Under the pieces are notes generated by a model. That model made no database searches and had not been told where the DNA came from. It was given only the letters and a program-made list of their open reading frames with translations. Below, piece after piece: positions 9,224 to 18,073 of a stretch of 64,000 bases of DNA (the stretch's first letter is position 1; each line of letters opens with the position of its first letter). The position numbers and the translations under genes were made by a program. The stretch lies in NCBI RefSeq assembly GCF_002250055.1, contig NZ_CP018866.1:1976501-2040500 (forward strand). The letters run 5' to 3'. This stretch comes from Sutcliffiella cohnii. Lineage in GTDB: Bacteria > Bacillota > Bacilli > Bacillales > Bacillaceae_I.

Positions 9224-9340
9224 ATGAGTGGAGCAGTTGCAGGACATGGTGGAGGATTTGCGTTAATGGTAGTATTGTTTATCCTTTTAGTTATTATTGG
9301 TGCTAGCTGGGTAGGCCGTGGCGGTTACGGATACTACTAA
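9224..9340 (+). CDS. YjcZ-family sporulation microprotein (38 aa)
   Basis: A 38-residue protein: a glycine-rich start (MSGAVAGHGGG), one hydrophobic segment (FALMVVLFILLVIIGASWV) and a Gly/Tyr tail (GRGGYGYY). This is the pattern of the YjcZ/SscA family of tiny Bacillus spore proteins, some needed for spore-coat assembly. Start ATG 9224 has AAAGGAG 10 bases upstream. About 50 bases upstream, CATACACTG (9177-9185) resembles a mother-cell sigma E/K -10 box, with AAACA about 15 bases before it; expression in the mother cell is inferred. Followed by a terminator, so it is a monocistronic gene. Confidence 0.88.
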   Translation: MSGAVAGHGGGFALMVVLFILLVIIGASWVGRGGYGYY

Positions 9341-9358
9341 TATAAATAAATTGTGATT

Positions 9359-9397
9359 AAGAAAAGCTAGGTATTTTACTTAGCTTTTCTTTTTTTG
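9359..9397 (+). terminator. Terminator of the YjcZ-type gene
   Basis: AAGAAAAGCTA pairs with TAGCTTTTCTT across about 11 bases and is followed by TTTTTT. Confidence 0.88.
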
Positions 9398-9470
9398 ATG
9401 TATGAAGGTAATAAGTATAATACAATAAAGGTATAAAACAGTATTTGCGGACTTAAAAAAGGAGTTATGT

Positions 9471-10181
9471 ATGAAGAAAATAGCAACTATCTTATGTGTC
9501 GTTATGTTTGTCAACGGTTGTTCAAACGTTGCAACCACAAATGTTGAGAGAGATGAGGAAGTTTCATTAGTTAAAAAAGAAGATGAACTAACTTATAAAA
9601 AGCCAAATACAAATCCGAGTGAATCTTTACATATAACACCATACTATTTACCTGACGAAAATTCGCGACGGAGAACTGCAGAAGTTACACATGTAATGAT
9701 TCATTACACAAGTAACGCAGCAAGAAATCCACAGAATCCATATATGTTAGAAAACATTTACTCTTTGTTTGAAGAATATGGTGTGTCTGCACATTATATT
9801 ATTAATCGGGAAGGTAATATCTTTCAATTAGTAGATGAAAATAGAGTAGCGTTTCATGCAGGGAAAGGAATGGATCTTAATTTTTTGGAATACCGAAATA
9901 ATATGAATGAATATTCAATTGGAATTGAACTTATGGCAATTGGAACAAAAGAAGAAATGAGTTTAAATTTGAAAGAAGGTCAATATGAACTAATTCCAAC
10001 ATCTCATATAGGGTACACAGATGAGCAATATGACTCTTTAGCTAAACTGTTAGAAGACTTGTATGAGCGTTACCCAAAAGTTTTAAGAAACAGAGAGAAC
10101 GTAGTAGGACACGATGAATACGCTCCTGTCCGAAAATCAGATCCTGGAAGTTTATTTGAATGGGAGAGAATAGGATTCTGA
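9471..10181 (+). CDS. N-acetylmuramoyl-L-alanine amidase, lipoprotein
   Basis: A 236-residue lipoprotein: hydrophobic signal with lipobox VNGC (Cys17), then about 50 linker residues, then an Amidase_2 (T7-lysozyme-like) domain. Zinc ligands are visible as the histidine in VMIHYTSN, in FHAGKG and in VGHDEYAP; the last motif continues to KSDPG as in other amidase_2 enzymes. It would cut the bond between muramic acid and the stem peptide from the outer face of the membrane. Good site AAAGGAG upstream of ATG. Unlinked to a phage; probable wall turnover or spore function. The exact role is unknown. Confidence 0.9.
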   Translation: MKKIATILCVVMFVNGCSNVATTNVERDEEVSLVKKEDELTYKKPNTNPSESLHITPYYLPDENSRRRTAEVTHVMIHYTSNAARNPQNPYMLENIYSLFEEYGVSAHYIINREGNIFQLVDENRVAFHAGKGMDLNFLEYRNNMNEYSIGIELMAIGTKEEMSLNLKEGQYELIPTSHIGYTDEQYDSLAKLLEDLYERYPKVLRNRENVVGHDEYAPVRKSDPGSLFEWERIGF

Positions 10182-10316
10182 ACATTTTTTCCTATGTTAA
10201 AAACCCTAAAAAATTGTAAAAGTTTAACCATTTAATGGTTATTGTGTGGTATGATGGATTGCGTAAGGTGAATTTTTTGAATTTTTACAAATTATTATAA
10301 TTAGGAGGATCATTTA

Positions 10317-10829
10317 TTGAAAAATAAGTTAATTCCTTCGTTACTATGTATTTTCCTTGTTTTAGTTTTTGTAATTGGCATTAAACAGTTTTTTACGACA
10401 CCAGAAGATATTATTGATAAAGCGTTTGTAGAATTGAAGAATGGTAATTTAGTTTATGGGTTAAAGGAACGTGATGCCTCAAAAATCTTTGATTTACTTG
10501 TAGAACCTAATGCATATAATCTTCCTAATATTGAATTGCATACCGTATTAGAACATCAACTCGATCCTCATATCGTGCAACACACATTTATTAATGTCCA
10601 TCCAATTAAAGATGTGGAAGAAAATAAAGCTAATGTGACCGTAACCTTTTCTTTTGATGAGTATAATAAAGACGAACTCATGCGGAACGATCAATTTATA
10701 TTAGAACGAAAGTTCCAAGGCAATATTTCGTTTCAACTAATAAAAGCAAGTTGGAATACATGGGAAATTATCGATGTAAAAACAACTAATTTCACAGAGT
10801 ACAATGTAGCAAGATGGAATAACAATTAA
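10317..10829 (+). CDS. Signal-anchored protein of unknown function
   Basis: A 170-residue protein with a TTG start eight bases after AGGAGG. Residues 3-25 form a single membrane segment or uncleaved signal (LIPSLLCIFLVLVFVIGI), followed by a polar domain of about 140 residues that looks like an extracytoplasmic NTF2-like or cystatin-like fold (short helix FVELKNGNLVYGLKERDAS then strands); this fold guess is only by appearance. Stands alone between two terminators' worth of sequence. No family recognised. Confidence 0.75.
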   Translation: MKNKLIPSLLCIFLVLVFVIGIKQFFTTPEDIIDKAFVELKNGNLVYGLKERDASKIFDLLVEPNAYNLPNIELHTVLEHQLDPHIVQHTFINVHPIKDVEENKANVTVTFSFDEYNKDELMRNDQFILERKFQGNISFQLIKASWNTWEIIDVKTTNFTEYNVARWNNN

Positions 10830-10840
10830 TACATAGAACT

Positions 10841-10870
10841 AAAAAACGCGCATATATCGTGCGTTTTTTT
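10841..10870 (+). terminator. Terminator
   Basis: AAAAAACGCGC (10841-10851) pairs with GTGCGTTTTTT (10859-10869, one G-U pair), self-terminating with T tract. Confidence 0.85.
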
Positions 10871-10926
10871 CTTGAACAAAATGTATAATCACCCAGCACA
10901 ATAAATCATAAATTGAGGTACTTGAT

Positions 10927-11514
10927 ATGAACAAACATATATTAATAAAACTGAGGGGCATCTTTATGATATTCACCATTTTACTAGCCATTTATTTTAT
11001 TATTGTCCATCTACTCATTAGTAACACAGCTGCAGAAAGGCCGAAAGAAAATGCAGATTACATCATAATACTTGGAGCGCGTCTTCATGGGGAAAGAATG
11101 TCATTATCACTTTACTATCGTGCTCTAGAGGCTTTAGAATATGTTGAAGGAAACCAAAACACAATTATCATTGCTTCAGGTGGTCAAGGTCCTGGTGAGG
11201 ACATAACAGAAGCGGAAGCGATAAAACGCTTTATGTTAGAACACGGGATAGAACAAGAACGAATAATACTAGAAGATACATCAACGACCACATATGAAAA
11301 TTTGATGAACTCCTATTCATTTATAGAAGATGACAATAAAACGGTGGTCATTGTAAGTAATGATTTTCACTTGTTTCGAGCAAAAATGATTGCAGAAAGA
11401 GTAGGTTTCAACAATATTTCTACACTTTCGGCTGAAACGCCAAAAGTAGCAAAAGTAAAGCTCTGGTTTCGGGAGTATTTTGCTGTTTTAAAATCATGGC
11501 TTATAGATAGATAA
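10927..11514 (+). CDS. YdcF-like DUF218 membrane protein
   Basis: A 195-residue protein with one N-terminal membrane segment (about residues 8-33) and a DUF218 domain. The family marks are DYIIILGARLHGERMS, the ASGGQGPGE loop, the EDTSTTTYENL motif and IVSNDFHLFRAKMIAERVG. Members (YdcF, SanA, ElyC) are anchored with the domain at the membrane surface and are linked to envelope integrity; the reaction is not established. Start ATG 10927 has GAGG upstream. Isolated gene. Confidence 0.9.
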   Translation: MNKHILIKLRGIFMIFTILLAIYFIIVHLLISNTAAERPKENADYIIILGARLHGERMSLSLYYRALEALEYVEGNQNTIIIASGGQGPGEDITEAEAIKRFMLEHGIEQERIILEDTSTTTYENLMNSYSFIEDDNKTVVIVSNDFHLFRAKMIAERVGFNNISTLSAETPKVAKVKLWFREYFAVLKSWLIDR

Positions 11515-11532
11515 CTAGAATAGAGCAATACT

Positions 11533-11560
11533 GGAGTATACAAACAAACTACTCCTTTAC
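11533..11560 (+). terminator. Possible weak terminator after the YdcF-like gene
   Basis: GGAGTA (11533-11538) pairs with TACTCC (11550-11555), followed by TTTACTT. The stem is only six base pairs, so this is tentative. Confidence 0.35.
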
Positions 11561-11694
11561 TTAAATTATTTCGCTAATTTGTTATGAGAAAAGAAACGCA
11601 AAAATGTTTTCACATAAGTTTTATCGATTCTACATGTTTCAGCCAATCCATTCATATAGTGAAATGTATAAAACTAACATGGAGGGGAATGCCC

Positions 11695-12984
11695 TTGCAA
11701 ATTCATGTCGTTCGACAAGGGGAATCGCTTTGGGGAATTTCACAGGCGTATGGTACTACAGTACAAGAAATTGTTACTACAAATGAAATTCCTGATCCGA
11801 ATCAGCTAGTTGTCGGTCAAGCACTTGTAATTCCTATATATGGGCGATTTTATTGGGTACGAAGTGGGGATAGTTTATGGTCTATTGGACAACGATTTCA
11901 AGTTAACTACACAACATTAGCCGAGGTCAATAGACTAGATGTGAACCAACCATTACCAATCGGCTTAAGGTTATATATACCACCAACACCTAAAAGTAGA
12001 ATTGAAACAAACGCATATATTGAGCCGCGAGGTACTTCTGTTAGTGAGGCTCTATTAAGCGACGCAAGACGTGCTGGACCATATTTAACGTACTTAGCTC
12101 CATTTAGTTATGAAGCACGGAGGGATGGTACGTTAAACCCGATGCCTTTAGAGGGAATCCCAGAAATAGCCCGGGAGACAGGGGCTTCTTTAATGATGGT
12201 TGTCACAAATTTAGAGGAAGGTCAATTTAGTGGTGAATTAGGAAGGGATATTTTACAAAGCACAGCAGTACAAGAACGACTATTAGATAATATTATTGCT
12301 GAAACGAGAAGAGTTGGAAACTATACAGATGTTCATTTTGATTTCGAATTTTTACCTGGTGATCAACGAGAAGCGTATAATAATTTTCTTCGACGAGCTG
12401 CTGAGAGGTTACGAGCTGAAGGACTATTAATTTCTAGTGCTCTTGCACCGAAAACGAGAAGAGATCAGCCAGGTCAGTGGTATGAAGCGCATGATTATCG
12501 TGCTCATGGTGAAATTGTTGATTTTGTCGTGCTAATGACTTACGAATGGGGGTATTCTGGCGGACCACCGATGGCTGTATCACCAATTGGTCCTGTTGAG
12601 GAGGTACTTCAATATGCGTTAACTGAAATGCCAGCATCTAAAATTATGATGGGACAAAATTTATATGGTTACGATTGGACGCTACCGTATGTTCCAGGTG
12701 GTCCTTATGCGAGAGCCGTTAGTCCACAACAAGCAATACAAATTGCAAAAGAAAACAATGCTGAAATTCAATACGACACTGTGGCACAAGCACCGCATTT
12801 TGACTACACGGATGAAAGTGGGCGAGCGCACAAAGTTTGGTTTGAAGATGCACGAAGTATACAAGCGAAGTTTGACCTTTTAAAAAGGCTAAACTTGCGT
12901 GGTATTAGTTATTGGAAGTTAGGTTTACCATTCCCACAAAACTGGTTATTAATCGGTGAAAATTTTGAAGTAGTGAAAAGATAA
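11695..12984 (+). CDS. sleL: Spore cortex-lytic N-acetylglucosaminidase, SleL/YaaH
   Basis: A 429-residue protein, nearly the length of B. subtilis YaaH. Two LysM domains lead (residues about 2-46, starting HVVRQGESLWGISQAYG, and 50-96, YWVRSGDSLWSIGQRF), then a glycoside hydrolase family 18 barrel. The catalytic strand is DVHFDFEFLP, with the acid glutamate after DF; LMTYEWGYSGGPP and GISYWKLGLPFPQNW are further GH18 strands. It degrades cortex muropeptides during germination. I chose TTG 11695, seven bases after GGAGGGG; a longer frame from 11584 adds an unrelated leader without a site. Confidence 0.92.
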   Translation: MQIHVVRQGESLWGISQAYGTTVQEIVTTNEIPDPNQLVVGQALVIPIYGRFYWVRSGDSLWSIGQRFQVNYTTLAEVNRLDVNQPLPIGLRLYIPPTPKSRIETNAYIEPRGTSVSEALLSDARRAGPYLTYLAPFSYEARRDGTLNPMPLEGIPEIARETGASLMMVVTNLEEGQFSGELGRDILQSTAVQERLLDNIIAETRRVGNYTDVHFDFEFLPGDQREAYNNFLRRAAERLRAEGLLISSALAPKTRRDQPGQWYEAHDYRAHGEIVDFVVLMTYEWGYSGGPPMAVSPIGPVEEVLQYALTEMPASKIMMGQNLYGYDWTLPYVPGGPYARAVSPQQAIQIAKENNAEIQYDTVAQAPHFDYTDESGRAHKVWFEDARSIQAKFDLLKRLNLRGISYWKLGLPFPQNWLLIGENFEVVKR

Positions 12985-13084
12985 TAGTAAATTAAAGCGA
13001 ACATATTCCCACTTTTCTACTTTTTCTAGAAATTCATATAAAAGTAATGTAATATTTCTAGTAGAAAGAAAAGGGGGATTTTAC

Positions 13085-13645
13085 ATGAAAATAAGGATTC
13101 AAATCTATTTATTAATATTTTTATTAATCGTATTATCAGCTTGCGGAGCTGCTATTGAGGACGAAGATAATATTATAGATAAATCAATAGACACAATTGG
13201 CTATTTGCAAACAAATGATTGGGATCAATTAGCACAATTAGTGCATCCTGAAAAGGGATTGTTGTTTTCTGCTAATGCACAAATAGAGGTTGACGATGTT
13301 TTATTTTCTAATGAAGAAGTAGCGCTATTCGGCAAAGATGAAAAGGAATATAGTTTTTCACCACAAATTGAAACAACTCCAGCCAACTTTATAAACAATG
13401 AACTGCTATCAAAAGAGGGAGTACAGGTGGAATACACAGTATCTTCATTTGATCAATCACAAGTACCTACTAATATAGATGAAAATAATATCGAGGAAGC
13501 TTATCCGGACGCTCAATTTGTTGAATATTATAGTCCGCCATCCACTAACGATGAGGACAATTGGCAAGCAATTAGGCTCGTATTCGAAAAAGAAAGAAGA
13601 CACCATTATTTAGTAGCAATTGTAAGAGAAACTCCTGCAAAATAA
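13085..13645 (+). CDS. Lipoprotein of unknown function
   Basis: A 186-residue predicted lipoprotein with a lipobox LSAC (Cys20) after a strongly hydrophobic signal. The mature part contains the phrase VHPEKGLLFSANAQI, a motif I have seen in other uncharacterised Bacillus lipoproteins, followed by an acidic stretch. No catalytic residues evident. Start ATG follows AAAGGGGG at a spacing of about six. Single gene with its own terminator. Confidence 0.8.
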   Translation: MKIRIQIYLLIFLLIVLSACGAAIEDEDNIIDKSIDTIGYLQTNDWDQLAQLVHPEKGLLFSANAQIEVDDVLFSNEEVALFGKDEKEYSFSPQIETTPANFINNELLSKEGVQVEYTVSSFDQSQVPTNIDENNIEEAYPDAQFVEYYSPPSTNDEDNWQAIRLVFEKERRHHYLVAIVRETPAK

Positions 13646-13668
13646 AATATTCTATCAATATTTCTATT

Positions 13669-13703
13669 AATCGCTGCATATAATGTAGCGATTATTGTTT
13701 TTT
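13669..13703 (+). terminator. Terminator of the 13085 lipoprotein
   Basis: AATCGCTGCAT pairs with ATGTAGCGATT (one G-U) across a three-base loop, followed by ATTGTTTTTT. Confidence 0.8.
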
Positions 13704-13843
13704 AGAGTAAGAAAAGTTTTCCCATTTAAGCAGAATCAATTAACTCTATCGCTCTTATATTGTATATAAAAATACATAGCAATTTAATAACTATTCGTTT
13801 TCATATATTTGAAGTAACAATCATACAAGGGGGATTATTAAAT

Positions 13844-14233
13844 ATGGGGAAAAATCAGAGTAATGTGGAAAAACCATTAATAGCTGTCGGAGTACCAATA
13901 TTTATTATGGCACTCGGAATTTTTTTAATTGTTAACACAGAAGTGGAAGGGAAAATGCAGTTTATACCAGTTATATTTATTTTGCTTGGTGTAGCAGAGC
14001 TAATCAGATCGATTACACGTCAGCGAAACCAATTAACGAAAAAACAACAGGTTGAAATAAATCAAAAAAGTGGCCATTACACTTATTTATTTATCGTTAC
14101 TGCAACACTCGTTTCGGTAATTATGCTTGTGATGGACATTATGTCTATTGAAATGGTTCTCCACATACATTTAACATTTGTTATTTTAGTTTATCCTATT
14201 TTGCAAATTATGTTTTTGATCAGAGAAGTATAG
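13844..14233 (+). CDS. Four-helix membrane protein of unknown function
   Basis: A 129-residue hydrophobic protein with four predicted membrane segments in two pairs (about residues 12-32, 37-54, 80-99 and 105-126), separated by a basic cytoplasmic loop (SITRQRNQLTKKQQVE). Start ATG 13844 lies after AAGGGGG; the frame extends upstream but without a site. No family recognised. It ends 13 bases before the next gene and could share its transcript. Confidence 0.72.
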   Translation: MGKNQSNVEKPLIAVGVPIFIMALGIFLIVNTEVEGKMQFIPVIFILLGVAELIRSITRQRNQLTKKQQVEINQKSGHYTYLFIVTATLVSVIMLVMDIMSIEMVLHIHLTFVILVYPILQIMFLIREV

Positions 14234-14246
14234 CGGCGGTGATGTT

Positions 14247-14783
14247 ATGTATATTTCTATAAATAAACAGGTAGGGTTAAAGTTAGTTGAACTTTCGGAT
14301 GCACCTATTTTATATAAACTAATAAATGAATCAAGAGCATATTTAAGAGAATGGTTACCTTGGATCGATCGGATTAAAAGTAAAAATGATATGGAATTAT
14401 TTATTTTAAATTGTTTTTACGGTTACGAAGCGAACGGAATAATTAATACGGTAATTCTATTTAACAAAAAAATAGTTGGAATGGCAGGATACAATATGAT
14501 TGATTGGATGAACAGGACGACTTCAATCGGTTATTGGATTGATCAACGATATCAAGGGAAAGGCATTACTACATTAGTTGCGTATACGTTAACAGACTAT
14601 GCATTTAAAAATTTAAAACTTAATAGAGTAGAAATACGTGCAGCTGTTCAAAATAAAAAAAGTAGAGCTATTCCTGAGAAGTTAGGTTATCAAAAAGAAG
14701 GAAGATTAAAACAAGCGGAGTGGGTAAATGATCGATTTTTAGACCATGTTTTATACGGAATAGTAGAGAGTGACTGGAAATAA
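14247..14783 (+). CDS. GNAT acetyltransferase, RimJ/RimL-like
   Basis: A 178-residue GNAT-fold N-acetyltransferase of the RimL (ribosomal-protein-type) branch. Visible: LREWLPWIDRIKS near the N terminus, TTSIGYWIDQRYQGKGITT (the Q/RxxGxG/A acetyl-CoA loop) and LNRVEIRAAVQNKKSRAIPEK with the closing LGYQKEG. The substrate is probably a protein or small-molecule amine, not readable from sequence. Follows the 13844 gene closely. Its stop codon is just before a two-way terminator shared with the minus-strand gene beyond. Confidence 0.9.
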   Translation: MYISINKQVGLKLVELSDAPILYKLINESRAYLREWLPWIDRIKSKNDMELFILNCFYGYEANGIINTVILFNKKIVGMAGYNMIDWMNRTTSIGYWIDQRYQGKGITTLVAYTLTDYAFKNLKLNRVEIRAAVQNKKSRAIPEKLGYQKEGRLKQAEWVNDRFLDHVLYGIVESDWK

Positions 14784-14790
14784 TGGATAA

Positions 14791-14829
14791 AGAAAGCCTC
14801 TAAAGATTTTCTTCTTTAGGGGCTTCTTT
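14791..14829. terminator. Bidirectional terminator
   Basis: GCCTCTAAAGA (14796-14806) pairs with TCTTTAGGGGC (14813-14823, one G-U), flanked by AGAAA and TTCTTT, so it works for both converging genes. The stop codon of the minus-strand gene (14800-14802) lies inside the stem. Confidence 0.85.
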
Positions 14830-15645
14830 CCATTCTCTCGTGTTTTGGATGGCGTAATATGAATATGAATTTAAAGCAAGAGTATACATATGAAGTATTA
14901 ATAAGTATAAATATCGTTTTACTTTCATTAATTTCAACTTTATTAGACAAAAATCTATAATAAAAATGCTAAAAATAGAAGTTAGAAAAACTAAAGGTGT
15001 CCTTTTATAAGAAATGAACATATAAAATAATGTTTGAACTAAACCATAAAGAGGGACAAGTTTAAATGCTTCTTCCCATGAATATTTTTTATATCCGAAT
15101 GTAATGCGTTTAAAGAAGATGAGAGCATATAAATAGTGCATAATAAATAATGGGCTAATTAGTACGTACGATATGACTTGGACAATTTTTTTTGTAATGT
15201 TCCTTAACCAAAAATCACTAATAAAAAAATATAAAAATATTAAGGATGTTGTTAGAGTAGTATTCCACCATCTATTTTGATGCAACTTCCAATGTAAAAA
15301 CATTCGCTCGATAATAGAAAAATAAAGAGTGAAGATCATTTTCCAAAACCAGCTCTTTTTATTTAATGTTAAAAATGTAGCGGTAATAGGGACGAAAATA
15401 GCCTGAGAAAGTAATGCGCCGAAAGCATTATCAAAATCCCTGTTTTTAAAAATTATTGGAAAGTAGTGGTAAGCTTTTAACCAAGTAAAAACGACATATT
15501 CAAAAATATATGCCATCCCAATATTAGTAAATAATGATGTGAAAATTGTCGTAGCTGTATGTTTTTTGAAATTATATAAAAACATACATAAATGTATAAT
15601 TGTTAACAAAATAAAAGGAACTTTGTTAGAAAATCTTCTTTTCAT
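14800..15645 (-). CDS. Multi-pass membrane protein, CBO0543-like
   Basis: A 281-residue, very hydrophobic protein with about seven to eight membrane segments spread over its length. Aromatic-rich stretches such as TWLKAYHYFPIIFKNRDFD and ERMFLHWKLHQNRWWNT match my memory of a Bacillaceae membrane family annotated CBO0543, whose function is unknown. No transporter or enzyme motif. Divergently placed from the following Nudix genes; AGGAGAA upstream of the ATG is a good site. Confidence 0.75.
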   Translation of the reverse strand: MKRRFSNKVPFILLTIIHLCMFLYNFKKHTATTIFTSLFTNIGMAYIFEYVVFTWLKAYHYFPIIFKNRDFDNAFGALLSQAIFVPITATFLTLNKKSWFWKMIFTLYFSIIERMFLHWKLHQNRWWNTTLTTSLIFLYFFISDFWLRNITKKIVQVISYVLISPLFIMHYLYALIFFKRITFGYKKYSWEEAFKLVPLYGLVQTLFYMFISYKRTPLVFLTSIFSIFIIDFCLIKLKLMKVKRYLYLLILHMYTLALNSYSYYAIQNTREWKEAPKEENL

Positions 15646-15776
15646 AAATTCTCCTTCTTTTTGAATAGAACTTTCCTTATATTTTTTACAAATGCGTAAT
15701 TATTATTCTATTTGACATCGTAGAGAAAAAATTATGATACACTATTTATGAAAACAGAAAAATGAAGTAGGGATAA

Positions 15777-16274
15777 ATGATGGGATATGTTGAAGATTTA
15801 AGAAAAATTGTAGGCCATAGACCTTTAATTTTTGTAGGTGCTGTTACGGTTATTATTAATGATGTAGGGCATATACTTTTACAACAGCGGCAATTTCCAA
15901 AAGGTGTTTGGGGGTTACCCGGTGGTCTTATGGAATTAGGGGAATCGACGGAACAAGTTGCAAAACGAGAAGTTTTTGAAGAAACAGCACTTCAAATAGA
16001 AGATTTAAAATTAATTAATGTCTACTCTGGAGAAAATCATTTTATTAAAGCGAAAAACGGCGATGAGTTTTATGTTGTGACCGTAGCTTACTATACTACA
16101 AATGTTAAAGGTGTAATAAAGGTAGATGCGAAAGAATCAATGAAAATAGAATACTTTCATTTAAATGATTTACCTTCTGAAATGGTTGGGAGCCATCAAG
16201 CGATTATTGAAGATTTTACGTTACTACATAATAAAAAAGTAAGAGAACAGTTGGGGTTACATAATGAAAAATGA
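15777..16274 (+). CDS. Nudix hydrolase
   Basis: A 165-residue Nudix protein. The Nudix box begins GGLMELGESTEQVAKREV and ends FEETALQI; the usual glycine after EE is replaced by Thr-Ala. Preceding it are the typical VTVIINDVGHILLQQRQFP and GVWGLPGG. Probable substrates are nucleoside diphosphate derivatives. Start is ATG 15777 or the adjacent ATG 15780, after TAGGGA. Its last 11 bases overlap the next gene, another Nudix protein. Confidence 0.9.
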   Translation: MMGYVEDLRKIVGHRPLIFVGAVTVIINDVGHILLQQRQFPKGVWGLPGGLMELGESTEQVAKREVFEETALQIEDLKLINVYSGENHFIKAKNGDEFYVVTVAYYTTNVKGVIKVDAKESMKIEYFHLNDLPSEMVGSHQAIIEDFTLLHNKKVREQLGLHNEK

Positions 16275-16896
16275 ATTACTAAAAATATTTGACAAAACAT
16301 ATAAAGAAATCGGTGTAGCGACACGTCAACATGTACATGCAGTAGGACATTGGCATGAAACTTTTCACTGTTGGATTGTTGGAAAGGAAAAGGAAGAATA
16401 TTATATATATTTTCAGCTTAGAAGTTCGTTAAAAGATATGTATCCAAATCTTTTAGATATAACAGCTGCTGGCCACATTCTAGCTAATGAACATATGAAG
16501 GACGGAATTAGAGAAGTAAAAGAGGAAATTGGACTAGAATTAAATTATAATAATTTAACCAAATTAGGAGTTATACCTTATAGTGTAAAAAAAGGTAATA
16601 TAATTGACAATGAATTTGCTAATGTTTTTCTTGTTGTGGGGGAATATACGTTTGATGATTTTGTATTGCAATTAGAAGAAGTAGTGGGATTGGTAAAAGT
16701 CCCTTTTCAGCAATTTTACGACTATTCCTTTCATCGAATTCACTCAATAAATGTAACAGGCTTTAAAATTGGAGAAAACGGTGAAAAATTAAATATTGAC
16801 GAGGAAGTTTCAATCGATAAAATTGTTCCTCACGTACCAGCTTATTATCAAGAAATTGCCACGAAAATATTAGAACATATAGAAAGAAAAGACTAA
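16264..16896 (+). CDS. Nudix hydrolase, isopentenyl-isomerase-like subgroup
   Basis: A 210-residue second Nudix protein in a different frame, overlapping the first. The box reads GHILANEHMKDGIREV then KEEIGLEL; there are six rather than seven residues between the first Glu and the RE pair, as I recall for the subgroup that starts with HAVGHWHETFHCW. That N-terminal motif is shared with enzymes annotated YfcD or IDI-like, but the isomerase-specific residues cannot be checked here. ATG start lies inside the previous gene; GGGG is upstream. Followed by a terminator. Confidence 0.87.
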   Translation: MKNELLKIFDKTYKEIGVATRQHVHAVGHWHETFHCWIVGKEKEEYYIYFQLRSSLKDMYPNLLDITAAGHILANEHMKDGIREVKEEIGLELNYNNLTKLGVIPYSVKKGNIIDNEFANVFLVVGEYTFDDFVLQLEEVVGLVKVPFQQFYDYSFHRIHSINVTGFKIGENGEKLNIDEEVSIDKIVPHVPAYYQEIATKILEHIERKD

Positions 16897-16922
16897 TTCA
16901 CCAAGATTAGTCTTTTCTTTCT
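16885..16922 (+). terminator. Terminator of the Nudix pair
   Basis: AGAAAAGACTAAT (16885-16897) pairs with ATTAGTCTTTTCT (16906-16918); the stop codon TAA of the second Nudix gene lies in the left arm. T tract follows. Confidence 0.88.
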
Positions 16923-17119
16923 TTGTAAGTTAAAAATAATTATAATCAATAGTATAATTGTCAAAAAGGTCTCACACAAATTTCACATCTATCTATTATA
17001 TTTAATATAGAATATCATGCAAGAATATTAGTGGGAAGCACATGTCCGTAGCGAAGTACAACGTCAAAAATGTAATCAATAAACTATTTTCTAGTTAAAC
17101 TACCTAGGGAGCTTATGTA

Positions 17120-18073
17120 ATGATACGTACTATATTTTTTCTATTATGCTTTTTAACTTTAATTGGGTGTTCAAATCAGCAAATATCTATTCCAGAGTTT
17201 GAGGAGAAACCTATTATCGTTAGTCATTTAAAATCATCCGATATTAGTTTTATATCTAACGGAAAAATCTCCACTATACCGCTCTCTTTTACCATTACAG
17301 ATATAGTCGAAACGACCAATTTTGTAGTAATAGGAAGTAAAAATGATGGGGTCTTATATAAACTCGATTTTGAAGAGAATAAGATTGATTCTCTCACTTC
17401 TAAAAGCGAAGGGATATCAAAGTTGTATTACGAGGAAAGTACTGGAGTTCTTTTTATTGTGAATGCTCTTGAAAATAGTGTAGAACTTGTCGATGTAGAA
17501 AACGGACAGACTTTAACAAAGATAGAAGTTGGGCAATACCCGATAGATATGATTGTGAGTGGGGAAATGGGCTACGTGTTAAACAGTGAAAGTCACTCTG
17601 TTTCCGTAATTGATTTAAAAAAGGAAGAAGTACTGTTCAATTTTCCAGTACTAGAAAGACCTTCTGGAATGTTACTAGTGAATGACGTTTTATATATCGG
17701 TGGACATGGGAAAAGTGGTGTGCTTAACAACCAAATTTATATATATAGCGCGACAACGGGAGAAATGATGGGATCAAAAGAGGTGGGGTTAATGCCGATC
17801 GATTTCTCTTTTGACAACAATACGGAATATATTTATGTCGTTTGCCATGGGTCGAATGAAGTTATAAAAATAGACAGTCAAGATTTAATCGTAAAGGATA
17901 AGTTAACGGTTGCGAGTAATCCCAATTTTATTAATAGTGATGAAAATTATTTATACGTTACAAGCTTAGATGGAAATGAACTAACGATTATTAACCTATC
18001 TACCTTCCGTGTAATAGATACATTTACAATTGATAACGGTCCATTTGTTGTAATACCAGGAGGAGAATTATGA
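17120..18073 (+). CDS. Beta-propeller lipoprotein, YncE-like
   Basis: A 317-residue lipoprotein: signal MIRTIFFLLCFLTLIGC with lipobox LIGC (Cys17), then repeated strand units typical of a YVTN/YncE seven-blade propeller. Recurring words such as NSVELVDVENGQ, HSVSVIDLKKEE, NEVIKIDSQDL and NELTIINLSTF are the blade signature (xxVxVIDxxxxxV). Likely a surface binding or sensing module outside the membrane. It overlaps the response-regulator gene by four bases, so it is part of the two-component operon. A possible role is presenting a signal to the kinase; this is inference. Confidence 0.85.
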   Translation: MIRTIFFLLCFLTLIGCSNQQISIPEFEEKPIIVSHLKSSDISFISNGKISTIPLSFTITDIVETTNFVVIGSKNDGVLYKLDFEENKIDSLTSKSEGISKLYYEESTGVLFIVNALENSVELVDVENGQTLTKIEVGQYPIDMIVSGEMGYVLNSESHSVSVIDLKKEEVLFNFPVLERPSGMLLVNDVLYIGGHGKSGVLNNQIYIYSATTGEMMGSKEVGLMPIDFSFDNNTEYIYVVCHGSNEVIKIDSQDLIVKDKLTVASNPNFINSDENYLYVTSLDGNELTIINLSTFRVIDTFTIDNGPFVVIPGGEL

